A stretch of DNA of 64,000 nucleotides from Leptospira brenneri (GTDB taxonomy: Bacteria; Spirochaetota; Leptospiria; Leptospirales; Leptospiraceae). The notes beneath the pieces were generated by a model. That model worked only from the letters and a program-made list of their open reading frames with translations, did no database searches and was not told the DNA's origin. Location: NCBI RefSeq assembly GCF_002812125.1, contig NZ_NPDQ01000001.1, forward strand, positions 620,001 through 684,000, given 5' to 3'. Of this stretch, positions 24,888-33,555 are shown piece by piece. Position numbers and translations under genes: made by a program. Each line of letters starts with the position of its first letter. Positions within the stretch are counted from its first letter, which is position 1.

Positions 24888-25961
24888 TTATGGGGTAGGG
24901 ATCGTTCTCTTTTTATGTTTTGTATGAGTGGGAGAATCAAAAATAGAATGACTGTCGTTATGTTCCGATTTGGAATCTTCTGTCGATTCTTCTGCGAGTT
25001 TTTTTTCTTCGCTACGATCGTCATGTAATGATTGTTTTCCATTTTTAAACACGGACAAAATTCGAAAATACCTTGGCGAAGATACTAAGTTCCATTCTCT
25101 AAAAAAGAATTTAGTAAATCCATGTTTTGGTCCAAAGGCACCATTACTTGTCTCAATTTTGTTTTTGATATTTGTTTTGAAATCGGATTGTTCTTCTTTT
25201 GTTAAGTTAGGAAATTTTGCCACTTCCCCATCCACATAACGATTACGAAGAATGTCTAGTTCTCTGCGATTACGTCTTGTAACGTCCTCAAAAAAATATT
25301 GGTTAGGACCGTTACAATTCCCTGAGTATGATTCACAATTAGGTTCTAGATGTGGATTTACATAAGTGAGTTCTAGATAGATACTAATGTATTCTCCTGG
25401 GTTTGGAACTTTACCATCGTGAATTTCTAAAACTTGGGGAACCGTATCTCTGTCTGTGTACTGTCTTTCGATTGCTTCTCTTGAAATTTTAGTTTCAGGG
25501 CTTGTGCTATTCACCTTTACGGGTTTTTTTGATTCACCCACAATGACTTTGTTTCGCATTACTTCAGTTTTGGTTTCCAAAATTTCATAAGCTTGGAAGT
25601 TAACTGGTTGTTTGGCGATGATTTCCCCTTTTTGGTTGAGTGCAACGATATGATGTTCTAAAATATTGCCGGCAATGATTTCTTCAATGATACTAATTCC
25701 AGCATCTTCAAAGAATAGATCCAATTGAATGAAAGGGATTTTATTTTCGGAGTATTCGACATTCACGCCTGGTTCTTGGGTGAGAGGTTTTTTTCCTTCT
25801 TTGGAATCTGTATGGACCGCTTCCGATTTTGTAATCATCCGGATGTGGTTGAGATTGATTTGTTCTGTGCGAGTGGGAAATGTTGGGGTAATTACCTGTT
25901 GCGGAGTTTCACATCCGAAAGTAAGGAGTAACAGGAAGCCAAAAAAATACAAGCGGTTCAT
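24888..25961 (-). CDS. Hypothetical lipoprotein
   Basis: 357 residues. Lipoprotein signal with lipobox LTFGC (Cys about 16). The mature part is hydrophilic with no membrane segment. The middle (about 70-240) looks globular with several strands (IPFIQLDLFFEDAGISIIEEI, EYISIYLELTYVNP) and a Cys pair in PNCESYSGNC (about 210-220). The tail from about residue 305 is charged and His-rich (EHNDSHSIFDSPTHTKHKKR), probably disordered. I do not recognise a family. Confidence 0.65.
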   Translation of the reverse strand: MNRLYFFGFLLLLTFGCETPQQVITPTFPTRTEQINLNHIRMITKSEAVHTDSKEGKKPLTQEPGVNVEYSENKIPFIQLDLFFEDAGISIIEEIIAGNILEHHIVALNQKGEIIAKQPVNFQAYEILETKTEVMRNKVIVGESKKPVKVNSTSPETKISREAIERQYTDRDTVPQVLEIHDGKVPNPGEYISIYLELTYVNPHLEPNCESYSGNCNGPNQYFFEDVTRRNRRELDILRNRYVDGEVAKFPNLTKEEQSDFKTNIKNKIETSNGAFGPKHGFTKFFFREWNLVSSPRYFRILSVFKNGKQSLHDDRSEEKKLAEESTEDSKSEHNDSHSIFDSPTHTKHKKRTIPTP

Positions 25962-26013
25962 ATACTAAGTATCGGTCATGGATTGCCCCTAAAATTAGGG
26001 GCAATTAATAAGA

Positions 26014-26520
26014 TTAGATGTGTTTTGCGCTCATTGGAGGAAGGATTGGTCCACTCGTTTGGATGATTTCCACATACTTTCCATTGGTCAAACGGAAAGC
26101 CTTTTCCGGTTTGTCTTTTAAGAAGTATACAGTTTCCATTCCGGTTTGAGTAGGAGCTTCCATTTTTAAAACCTTTCCCCACTCTGTATAAGTGAAAGTA
26201 ACTGTTTTGCCGTCCATTGTATATTCTTTCACAAGTTTCCCATCAAAGTCATACTCTGCCATTGCAATCGGATTACGGTCTGTCCAAAACTCGATTAAGT
26301 TAAAAATAAAAATATCTAGAAAACTTCCGAATCCGTAAGCAATATAAAGTGGGAAAATCATCAAAAGGGAACGAAAGAAACTTGCGATTTTACCAGAACC
26401 AATTTGGATGTTTCCGTTAAACGAATAGACTGCTTTCACTGCTCCGAATTTTCCAAAACAATTTGCAAATAAACCAAAGGATAGGATTCCTATGAGTGTT
26501 GATGTGAGTAATTTTTTCAT
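26014..26520 (-). CDS. DUF3332 family lipoprotein-like protein
   Basis: 168 residues with a GAGGT ribosome-binding site. Signal with a lipobox-like LFANC followed by FGKFGAVKAVY. A hydrophobic stretch (about 50-75, SLLMIFPLYIAYGFGSFLDIFIFNLIEFW) and then WTDRNPIA, the DUF3332 pattern. The C-terminal half is an antiparallel sheet (AEYDFDGKLVKEYTMDGKTVTFTYTEWG). The function of the family is unknown; probably inner-membrane or periplasmic. Confidence 0.78.
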   Translation of the reverse strand: MKKLLTSTLIGILSFGLFANCFGKFGAVKAVYSFNGNIQIGSGKIASFFRSLLMIFPLYIAYGFGSFLDIFIFNLIEFWTDRNPIAMAEYDFDGKLVKEYTMDGKTVTFTYTEWGKVLKMEAPTQTGMETVYFLKDKPEKAFRLTNGKYVEIIQTSGPILPPMSAKHI

Positions 26521-26649
26521 TTTTACCTCGTAGTTCTGAACTTAAAAACTAAAGACCAATCCTAGGAGATTCTGGAATCATCTGCAAGCCGAAATGATTG
26601 ACATGGTCATTTTTTCGAAGAATCTGGTCTGAATAGAAGGCATATCCCA

Positions 26650-28110
26650 TTGATCTTTTCCGATTTTGAATACTTTGTCTTCTTTCTCTTCGTTTTTTTT
26701 ACAGTTTGGTACGTATTCCCCGCAATTTTCTCCAACCAATCAAGAGAAACACGAATCTTACATATCTTCCTTCTCATCAGTAGTTATTTTTTTTACATGT
26801 CTTGGGACTACCGTTTTGGTGCTCTCATTCTACTTTCTACAGCGATCGATTATTTTGTCGGACTCAAACTAGCATCTGAATCAAGAGAGAAGGTAAGGTA
26901 TTATCTTTTACTCTTTAGTTTGATTACGAATTTAGTATTTATCTTAGGATTTTTTAAATACTACAATTTTTTAGTCACATCTGTGAATTCAATCACCAAT
27001 CCTTTGTTTGGTGTTGATACCTTACCTGTTTTAAAAATCATTTTACCTGCAGGTATTTCCTTTTTTACCTTCCAGTCTTTGTCCTATACGATTGATGTTT
27101 ATCGAAATGAAATTCCTGCCGAAAAAGACTTCATTCGATTTGCTCTTTTTGTGAGTTTTTTCCCTCAACTTGTGGCAGGTCCCATTGTGACTGCAAGAAC
27201 CTTTATGCCACAGTTGTATACACCAAAGAAACTAGAAGACATTGAGTTTCGTGTAGCGATTCGTTTTTTTATGTTGGGTTATTTTAAAAAAGCTGTTCTT
27301 TCCGATATGGTGGCTCCCACAATCGACACAATATATGCAGATCCATCTGGGCACCACGCCTATGCATTGTTAATTGCAGCAGCTCTCGGTGGAATCCAGG
27401 TTTATTTAGATTTTAGCGGTTATTCGGATATGGCAATTGGAAGTGCAATGTTACTTGGTTATAAACTTCCTACTAATTTCAATTTGCCTTTCCTTGCCAC
27501 TTCTGTTTCTGGGTTTTGGCGTCGTTGGCACATGACATTAAATTCTTGGTTAAGGGATTATATTTATATTCCTATGGGGGGAAGTCGGGTAACTTCCGTA
27601 AGACGTAAGTTTAACCTTTGGTTTACTATGTTTGTGAGCGGGGTTTGGCATGGAGCCCAATGGACCTTTGTGTTTTGGGGAAGTTTAAACGGATTTTTTT
27701 ATGTTTTGGAAGAGATTTGGAATGAGTGGTTTCCGAACCAAAAGAACGGTAAAGAATCAAATCCTTGGTATAAAGCTCCTCTTTGGCTTTTTCAGAACAT
27801 TCTCAATAGCTCTATTTTCTTTTTAGGTGCTGTATTCTTTCGATCTCTATCTTGGGAAAATGCTTGGGTGCACATTCGGGGAATTTTTACCTTCCAAGCA
27901 GGGCAGATCCGTCCCTACATGTGGAAAGACTTCCTTTGGATCCTATTTTTCCTCTATTTGGGTCATATCATCGGTTATTTTATCTTTGAGAAGGGAAAAT
28001 GGAAAGGGATCCCTGCCAGTTTGGAATTTGCTCTCTATCCTGTTCTTTTTCTTGTCTTAAATTTAGCTACACCAGAAAACTCTGTTCCGTTCATTTACTT
28101 TCAGTTCTAA
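26650..28110 (+). CDS. MBOAT family O-acyltransferase (AlgI-like)
   Basis: 486 residues from a TTG start with AGAAGG nine bases upstream; the sequence begins like the family (F..F.YFVFFLFVFF..WY). About 11 membrane helices. MBOAT signatures: the Asn/Asp-rich block PTNFNLPFLATSVSGFWRRWHMTLNSWLRDYIYIP and the catalytic His in SGVWHGAQWTF (about residue 336). AlgI-type enzymes move acetyl groups across the inner membrane onto surface polysaccharides or other exported acceptors. The usual periplasmic AlgJ/AlgX/DltD-type partner is not next to it, so the acceptor is unknown. Confidence 0.92.
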   Translation: MIFSDFEYFVFFLFVFFTVWYVFPAIFSNQSRETRILHIFLLISSYFFYMSWDYRFGALILLSTAIDYFVGLKLASESREKVRYYLLLFSLITNLVFILGFFKYYNFLVTSVNSITNPLFGVDTLPVLKIILPAGISFFTFQSLSYTIDVYRNEIPAEKDFIRFALFVSFFPQLVAGPIVTARTFMPQLYTPKKLEDIEFRVAIRFFMLGYFKKAVLSDMVAPTIDTIYADPSGHHAYALLIAAALGGIQVYLDFSGYSDMAIGSAMLLGYKLPTNFNLPFLATSVSGFWRRWHMTLNSWLRDYIYIPMGGSRVTSVRRKFNLWFTMFVSGVWHGAQWTFVFWGSLNGFFYVLEEIWNEWFPNQKNGKESNPWYKAPLWLFQNILNSSIFFLGAVFFRSLSWENAWVHIRGIFTFQAGQIRPYMWKDFLWILFFLYLGHIIGYFIFEKGKWKGIPASLEFALYPVLFLVLNLATPENSVPFIYFQF

Positions 28111-28157
28111 TCTGCTTTTTTCGTTTCCAATAATGCGAATCCTTTTACCTTGTTGCT

Positions 28158-28505
28158 ATGGAAAGTGAGCGAAGGCTTCCACGAATATCCCCAGGTGACT
28201 TTTCTGAATTTGAGATCCACTTGGATTTAGAAGGGATCACATTATTTGGAAAGTTGGGGAATATTTCCGAAGAAGGCCTTTGTTTTTTGGGTGAAGATGA
28301 TTTGCTCAGTGATGAAATCGAATCCCAAGTTTTGGGAAGTATTGTTTGGGCAAAAGGCACCAAACGTATGTTTTTTGAGGGAACAGTGATGTGGACTCAA
28401 ACTTCAAAAATTAAAAACGTAGTCTATTATATCGCAGGAATTCAGTTTCAAGAAAGACTGAATCTTACAGATTCTATGCTTGCTCGCAGTTTGGAGATCA
28501 AATGA
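28158..28505 (+). CDS. PilZ domain protein
   Basis: 115 residues, a single PilZ domain. The c-di-GMP motifs RRLPR (residues 5-9) and NISEEG (D/N-x-S-x-x-G) are present, so it should bind c-di-GMP. No output domain, so it is an adaptor-like receptor. Its stop overlaps the next start by 4 nt (ATGA), and it begins 47 nt after the MBOAT gene. It may head the metK operon. Confidence 0.85.
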   Translation: MESERRLPRISPGDFSEFEIHLDLEGITLFGKLGNISEEGLCFLGEDDLLSDEIESQVLGSIVWAKGTKRMFFEGTVMWTQTSKIKNVVYYIAGIQFQERLNLTDSMLARSLEIK

Positions 28506-29194
28506 AAATACTACTTCTTGGCGGAACTGGCCTGATTGGAAAACAGGTTTTGTTATCCCTTGTTTTTTATCCACAAATCAAAAAGGTAATTGTTTGGGCC
28601 AGAAATTCACAATCGAATCCAAACCCAAATGTTCCCATTGAAGTTGTGCAAGTGAGTTGGGAAGACTTTAAGACGGGAAAGGTTAATATTCCCGATGGTT
28701 TGGATGCTGTGTTTTGTTGTCTTGGTACAACCATTAACAAAGCAGGGAGCCAAGAAAAATTTAAAGAAATTGATTACGAATATCCTTTGTTTGCTGCAAA
28801 ACAAGCTAAAGAAAAAAAGGTTCCTGGGTTTTATATCATCACTGCTATGGGGTCTGATTCCAAATCATCCATTTTTTATAACCGAGTGAAGGGTGAAATC
28901 GAAACGGAACTTCGAAAATTAGAATTTCCCTTCCTCGGAATTTTTAGACCTTCACTTCTCATTGGTGAAAGAGAAGAGGTGCGAGTGGGTGAAAAAGTGG
29001 GGGAGTTTTTAGGAAACCTAATTCCTTTTGGACTTCTTGGGCTCAAAAAATTCAAACCGATACCTGGTGAGTATGTAGCCAAATCTATGATCTATTCTTT
29101 GTTACACGACAAACCGAAACCGAATTCCTCGGCAACGGTTAAAATTTATGAAAACGATGTCCTTTGGGAGATCGGTAAGGACCATTCTTTTTGA
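28502..29194 (+). CDS. NAD(P)-binding Rossmann-fold oxidoreductase (SDR-like)
   Basis: 230 residues. N-terminal dinucleotide motif LLLGGTGLIGKQVL; LGTTINKAGSQEKFKEIDYEY and FYIITAMGSDSKSSIFYNRVKGEIE match the atypical SDR / NAD(P)H-binding family with the Y-x-x-x-K-type region replaced by YNRVKG. FRPSLLIGEREE is typical of YwnB/HTATIP2-like proteins. Substrate unknown. Overlaps the genes on both sides by 4 nt. Confidence 0.85.
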   Translation: MKILLLGGTGLIGKQVLLSLVFYPQIKKVIVWARNSQSNPNPNVPIEVVQVSWEDFKTGKVNIPDGLDAVFCCLGTTINKAGSQEKFKEIDYEYPLFAAKQAKEKKVPGFYIITAMGSDSKSSIFYNRVKGEIETELRKLEFPFLGIFRPSLLIGEREEVRVGEKVGEFLGNLIPFGLLGLKKFKPIPGEYVAKSMIYSLLHDKPKPNSSATVKIYENDVLWEIGKDHSF

Positions 29195-29928
29195 TTCCCG
29201 ACAACAAACAAAAACCCTATTCCAAAACCAAATACATCATCCTGAGTTGGGTGGTTCACTTCATTGTTAGAGTTTGGTATCTATTCATTCGGAACCAAAA
29301 ATTCATCATTCCTGATGAATCAGCCAAAGTCATTGAAAAAGGTTCTGGTTATATCATTGCCGTTTTCCATGAAACCACACTTTCCCTTTATCGACATGCG
29401 ACTCAGTATTTAAAACGAAAGAAAAAAGCTGATATGGTGGCTCTCGTTTCTCAATCAAAAGATGGAGAGATCATCCACCAAACATTTGCTCGCTCTAACC
29501 TTCGTTCGGTCAGAGGTTCTTCCACCAGAGGGGGAACGGGGGCTTTTCGTAATATTCTAAAAGAAATGAAACAAGGTGCTGTTCCTATTTTTACCGTCGA
29601 TGGCCCCAAAGGCCCGAGAAGGGAAGTAAAACCAGGTGTCATTGTGACCGCGTCTCTCACAGGTTTTCCGATTCTGTATTTGCATTCTTGTTATGACAGG
29701 GCTTATACGTTTAAAAGTTGGGACAGGCATTTTTTCCCCAAATTTGGAGCAAGGCTTTTCATCCAGTATGGCGAGCCTTTCTTTGTTCCCAAAGGTCTGT
29801 CGGAGAGCCAAATGGATGAATATGCCAAAAAATTGGAAATTGCCATGGGGAAAAATGCGGAAACTCTGGAATCCTATGTGCGTGGACTCTTTCCTGACAA
29901 TTCTATTGACGTACCACCTAAACTCTAA
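29191..29928 (+). CDS. DUF374 lysophospholipid acyltransferase family protein
   Basis: 245 residues from a TTG start that overlaps the previous stop (TTGA), with GGTAAGGA upstream. An N-terminal membrane anchor (YIILSWVVHFIVRVWYLFI) and the LPLAT catalytic H-x(4)-like segment FHETTLSLYRH, then ARSNLRSVRGSSTRGG and FTVDGPKGPRREVKPG, the DUF374 signature. Expected to transfer an acyl chain to a lipid or lipid A precursor on the cytoplasmic face; the acceptor is not known. Confidence 0.88.
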   Translation: MIPDNKQKPYSKTKYIILSWVVHFIVRVWYLFIRNQKFIIPDESAKVIEKGSGYIIAVFHETTLSLYRHATQYLKRKKKADMVALVSQSKDGEIIHQTFARSNLRSVRGSSTRGGTGAFRNILKEMKQGAVPIFTVDGPKGPRREVKPGVIVTASLTGFPILYLHSCYDRAYTFKSWDRHFFPKFGARLFIQYGEPFFVPKGLSESQMDEYAKKLEIAMGKNAETLESYVRGLFPDNSIDVPPKL

Positions 29929-29952
29929 ATTTTAACCAAGTAAGGTAAAAAA

Positions 29953-31119
29953 ATGTCATCTCTTAAAAACTATATCTTCACTTCCGAGTCCGTATCAGAA
30001 GGACACCCAGACAAAGTCTGTGACCAAATCTCCGATGCCATTCTCGATGCATATTTAGCCCAAGATCCAAAATCCCGTGTAGCTTGCGAAACCCTTGTGA
30101 CAACAAACCTTGTTGTGATTGCTGGTGAGATCACTAGTAAAGGAAAAGTGGACACACAAGAAATCGCTCGTGATGTGATCCGTAAAATCGGTTATAACGA
30201 TATCAATATGTACTTTGATGCAGACTTCGCAGTGGTTGCCTCTCATGTGCACGCTCAGTCTCCTGACATTGCCCAAGGGGTAAACGAAGGGGAAGGACTT
30301 CATACTGAACAAGGTGCTGGAGACCAAGGTCTTATGTTTGGTTTTGCAATTGCAGAAACTCCAGAGCTTATGCCGGCTCCTCTTTACTACTCTCACAAAC
30401 TTTTAGAACACTTATCTGACCTTCGTCACACTGGTAAAATTGATTGGCTTCGTCCTGATGCAAAATCACAAGTTACCATTCAATATGAAGATGGAAAACC
30501 GAAGAAAGTAGACACTGTGGTGATCTCTACTCAACACAAACCAGGTGTCACACACAAACAAATCGAAGAAGCAGTGATTGAGGAATGTATTAAAAAAATG
30601 ATTCCTAAAGAACTTCTTGTAAACACTCGTTATTTTATTAACCCTACTGGTAAATTTGAAATTGGTGGGCCACATGGTGATACAGGTCTTACTGGACGTA
30701 AGATCATTGTAGATACTTACGGTGGAATGGGTCGTCATGGTGGTGGTGCTTTCTCTGGAAAAGATCCATCTAAGGTAGATCGTTCTGCAGCATATATCGG
30801 CCGTTATATTGCGAAAAACGTTGTAGCTGCTGGTCTTGCTCACAAATGTGAAGTACAACTTGCTTATGCGATTGGTGTTGCTGAACCAGTATCTGTTCTT
30901 GTGGATACATTCGGAACAGGAACTATTTCTGATGAAGAAATCTCAAAACGAGTTTTAGCAAATTTCAAACTCACTCCAAAAGGAATTGTAGATGGTTTAG
31001 ATCTTCTTGGAAAAGGAAGAAAATACCAAGAAACTGCAGCTTACGGTCACTTTGGTAGAACTGGTAATACATTTACTTGGGAAAAAACTGATAAAGCTGA
31101 AGCTTTAAAAAAAGGATAA
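29953..31119 (+). CDS. metK: S-adenosylmethionine synthetase
   Basis: 388 residues, full length. It makes S-adenosylmethionine from methionine and ATP in the cytoplasm. Signature sequences: [21 protein letters not shown] at the N-terminus, [12 protein letters not shown] (near 118), and the P-loop-like [19 protein letters not shown] (near 265). Codon use is biased toward a smaller set, as for a highly expressed gene. Lies 24 nt after the DUF374 gene and 2 nt before the transketolase subunit. Confidence 0.98.
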   Translation: MSSLKNYIFTSESVSEGHPDKVCDQISDAILDAYLAQDPKSRVACETLVTTNLVVIAGEITSKGKVDTQEIARDVIRKIGYNDINMYFDADFAVVASHVHAQSPDIAQGVNEGEGLHTEQGAGDQGLMFGFAIAETPELMPAPLYYSHKLLEHLSDLRHTGKIDWLRPDAKSQVTIQYEDGKPKKVDTVVISTQHKPGVTHKQIEEAVIEECIKKMIPKELLVNTRYFINPTGKFEIGGPHGDTGLTGRKIIVDTYGGMGRHGGGAFSGKDPSKVDRSAAYIGRYIAKNVVAAGLAHKCEVQLAYAIGVAEPVSVLVDTFGTGTISDEEISKRVLANFKLTPKGIVDGLDLLGKGRKYQETAAYGHFGRTGNTFTWEKTDKAEALKKG

Positions 31120-31121
31120 TT

Positions 31122-32087
31122 ATGGGAGCTCCTAGCCAATCCACAGCAGATAAAAAAGCAACAAGAGATGCTTACGGCGAAGCCTTAGTTGAGTTAGGTG
31201 CTTCTAGACAAGATGTCGTAGTTTTAGATGCGGACCTTTCTGGTTCCACTAAAACTGCGGATTTTAAGAAAAAATATCCGGAACGTTTTTTTAATGTCGG
31301 GGTCGCTGAACAAAACTTAGTTGGTCATGCGGCCGGCCTTGCCCTTTCTGGGTTTGTTCCTTTTGCTTCTAGTTTTGCTATGTTTTTATCGGGTAGAGCT
31401 TGGGAAGTGGTTCGTAACAGTGTGGTTTACCCAAAAGTAAACGTAAAACTAGTTGCTTCTCATGGTGGAATCACTGTGGGAGAAGACGGTGCTTCTCACC
31501 AATGTATTGAAGATTTTGCGATCATGCGTGTCATTCCTGAAATGACAGTAATTTGCCCTTCTGATTTTAACGAAACCAAACAAGTCATTCATGCGATTGC
31601 CGATTATAAAGGCCCTGTTTATGTAAGGGTTGGTCGTCCGGCCATTCCTGTGATCGAAAGAGAAAACTACAAATTCCAAATTGGAAAAGCAGAAGTAATG
31701 GCAGAAGGTAAAGATGTTTGTATCATTGCCAATGGTGTTATGGTAAATGAAGCCATCACTGCCGTGAGTCTCTTAAAAGAAAAAGGAATTAATGCGAGCC
31801 TACTCAATATGGCTACCATCAAACCTTTGGACAAAGATGCCATCATCGCCAAAGCAAAAGAATGTGGTGCCGTAGTCACTTGTGAAGAGCATAATGTCAT
31901 TGGTGGTCTTGGTTCTGCTGTTTCGGAACTTCTTTCAGAAGAGTATCCAGTTCCTGTGATCAAAGTGGGGATGAAAGATACATTCGGAAAGTCTGGAACT
32001 TGGAGTGGTCTTCTTGATTACTTCGGTCTCCGTGCAAAAGACGTTGTCTCTCACGCGGAGCTTGCTATTTCCAAAAAGAAAAAATAA
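31122..32087 (+). CDS. Transketolase C-terminal subunit (split transketolase)
   Basis: 321 residues covering the pyrimidine-binding and C-terminal domains of transketolase: [35 protein letters not shown] (the conserved Glu activates the thiamine cofactor), [22 protein letters not shown], and the C-terminal domain ending in [14 protein letters not shown]. The N-terminal, diphosphate-binding subunit needed for activity is not adjacent and must be elsewhere. Works in the pentose phosphate pathway. Located between metK and clpS in one operon. Confidence 0.9.
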   Translation: MGAPSQSTADKKATRDAYGEALVELGASRQDVVVLDADLSGSTKTADFKKKYPERFFNVGVAEQNLVGHAAGLALSGFVPFASSFAMFLSGRAWEVVRNSVVYPKVNVKLVASHGGITVGEDGASHQCIEDFAIMRVIPEMTVICPSDFNETKQVIHAIADYKGPVYVRVGRPAIPVIERENYKFQIGKAEVMAEGKDVCIIANGVMVNEAITAVSLLKEKGINASLLNMATIKPLDKDAIIAKAKECGAVVTCEEHNVIGGLGSAVSELLSEEYPVPVIKVGMKDTFGKSGTWSGLLDYFGLRAKDVVSHAELAISKKKK

Positions 32088-32100
32088 GGTTTTGGTTGGT

Positions 32101-32427
32101 ATGACCGGTTCAGGAGCATCCCAACCTTCCATCTTAGAAGAAACCGAAGTAAGGCCACGACTTAGTGACGGGCCTTGGAAGGTTGTACTTTGGGATGATG
32201 ACTTTCATACCTACGAATACGTAATCGAAATGTTAATGGATGTCTGTCAGATGCCTTGGGAAAAAGCCTTCCAACATGCAATCGAAGTGGACACTCGAAA
32301 AAAAACCATTGTATTCTCTGGGGAATTGGAACACGCCGAATTTGTCCATGAAAGAATCTTAAACTATGGTCCCGACCCAAGAATGGGTTCATCAAAAGGT
32401 TCTATGACTGCTACATTAGAGCAGTGA
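32101..32427 (+). CDS. clpS: ClpS adaptor protein
   Basis: 108 residues from ATG 32101; the open frame continues upstream into the previous gene. Typical motifs: WKVVLWDDDFHTYEYVIEML (the D-D-x-x-T/H-x-x-Y/F-V element that binds the N-degron), MPWEKAFQHAIEVDT, and EHAEFVHERILNYGPD. Delivers N-end-rule substrates to ClpA-type ATPases. Thirteen nt after the transketolase stop. Confidence 0.92.
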   Translation: MTGSGASQPSILEETEVRPRLSDGPWKVVLWDDDFHTYEYVIEMLMDVCQMPWEKAFQHAIEVDTRKKTIVFSGELEHAEFVHERILNYGPDPRMGSSKGSMTATLEQ

Positions 32428-32521
32428 ACTAAAAAATATTATAAAACTCTTAAACCATTCTACAACAGTGAATGTAGTATCATTTGATAAATCATCGAAT
32501 CTACTGATTTTACAAATTTAC

Positions 32522-33400
32522 CTACATCTTACGTTCTAAAGCATAATTCCGTTCAGGAACCAGAAGCGAAGAAACAGATTCGTTGGTATCTACTTTGATA
32601 TTCGTGGATGGATTGTAAGTATCCAACATATAATCTCCATCTACAATGAATTGGTAATGGTATTCACCCGGAAGTAATTTCTTTTCGAGAGTAAATACTC
32701 CTTTACGATCTTTTTTCAAAAAATCATGTTCTGGGTTCCAGTCATTGAAACTTCCTACCACACGAACCACTTCCGCGTTCGGTAAATAAATTTGAAATTT
32801 AACCGTTCGGAGGTCCCGTTCTTCATTTGCGGAATCTTCGAGAACCATAGTTTTGGTTTGACGATCCGTGTCCTTTTGATCCAAAACAAAACGAGAATAG
32901 TAAGACCCTGATCCATCTTCTAATTTATCAAAGTTTTCTGGATCATAGGTGAGAAGTCCATTCACACGGAACTTGTATTCATAGATAGGATCTTCTTCGT
33001 AAGCTTCCGTGATTTGGGTGGGTTCGATGACAGTATAATAAATTCCGTATTGGTTCCGTTTCATATCGGAACATTCCCAATTGTTAAAACTTCCACAAAT
33101 TTCCACTGACTCATCGCGGAGTCCATTGTAAGTAAAAAGAATCCCTCTATGCATGAGTTGGCCTGAGGAAACATAGGACTCTACATCAAGATAACGAATG
33201 TAACGTGGAGCGATATTTTTTTTAAGACTCTCTAGTTGCCAGAGGTAATAAACGGTATCCTGGTTTTCAGTTTCATCTGACATCTCCAGTTCCCCTGAGG
33301 AAAAACTTCCAATCCAGTCCATGCCGTCCTCGGCAAAGATTCCGATTCCTGTGAAAAAGAGTAAAAATAGGGCGATTCGGATGGATTTCGATTTCATCAT
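32522..33400 (-). CDS. Exported protein with two CBM48 / AMPK-glycogen-binding-like domains
   Basis: 292 residues; signal peptide (IRIALFLLFFTGIGIFA). Two E-set domains of the type found in AMPK beta and glycogen-branching enzymes: residues about 95-150 (VEICGSFNNWECSDM, IYEYKFRVNG) and about 200-265 (VRVVGSFNDWNPEHDFLKKD, KLLPGEYHYQFIVDG, DYMLDTYNP). Both keep the W that stacks on glucans. The protein is probably periplasmic, where no glycogen is expected, so the ligand may be another glycan or a protein. The domain names are certain by pattern, the role is not. Confidence 0.8.
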   Translation of the reverse strand: MMKSKSIRIALFLLFFTGIGIFAEDGMDWIGSFSSGELEMSDETENQDTVYYLWQLESLKKNIAPRYIRYLDVESYVSSGQLMHRGILFTYNGLRDESVEICGSFNNWECSDMKRNQYGIYYTVIEPTQITEAYEEDPIYEYKFRVNGLLTYDPENFDKLEDGSGSYYSRFVLDQKDTDRQTKTMVLEDSANEERDLRTVKFQIYLPNAEVVRVVGSFNDWNPEHDFLKKDRKGVFTLEKKLLPGEYHYQFIVDGDYMLDTYNPSTNIKVDTNESVSSLLVPERNYALERKM

Positions 33401-33555
33401 ACTGGTAGGTTTTGCTCAGTCCTTCTAGATTATTTTCGGCAGAAATGAAAAAAGAGAGTGAAAGGTTTTTTTCTCGGTGAACCATCTGACATAATAAAAA
33501 AAATATTCTGTCATTTTCAGAAGGGGCCGATAATTCATTAGGAATAGACCCTTAA

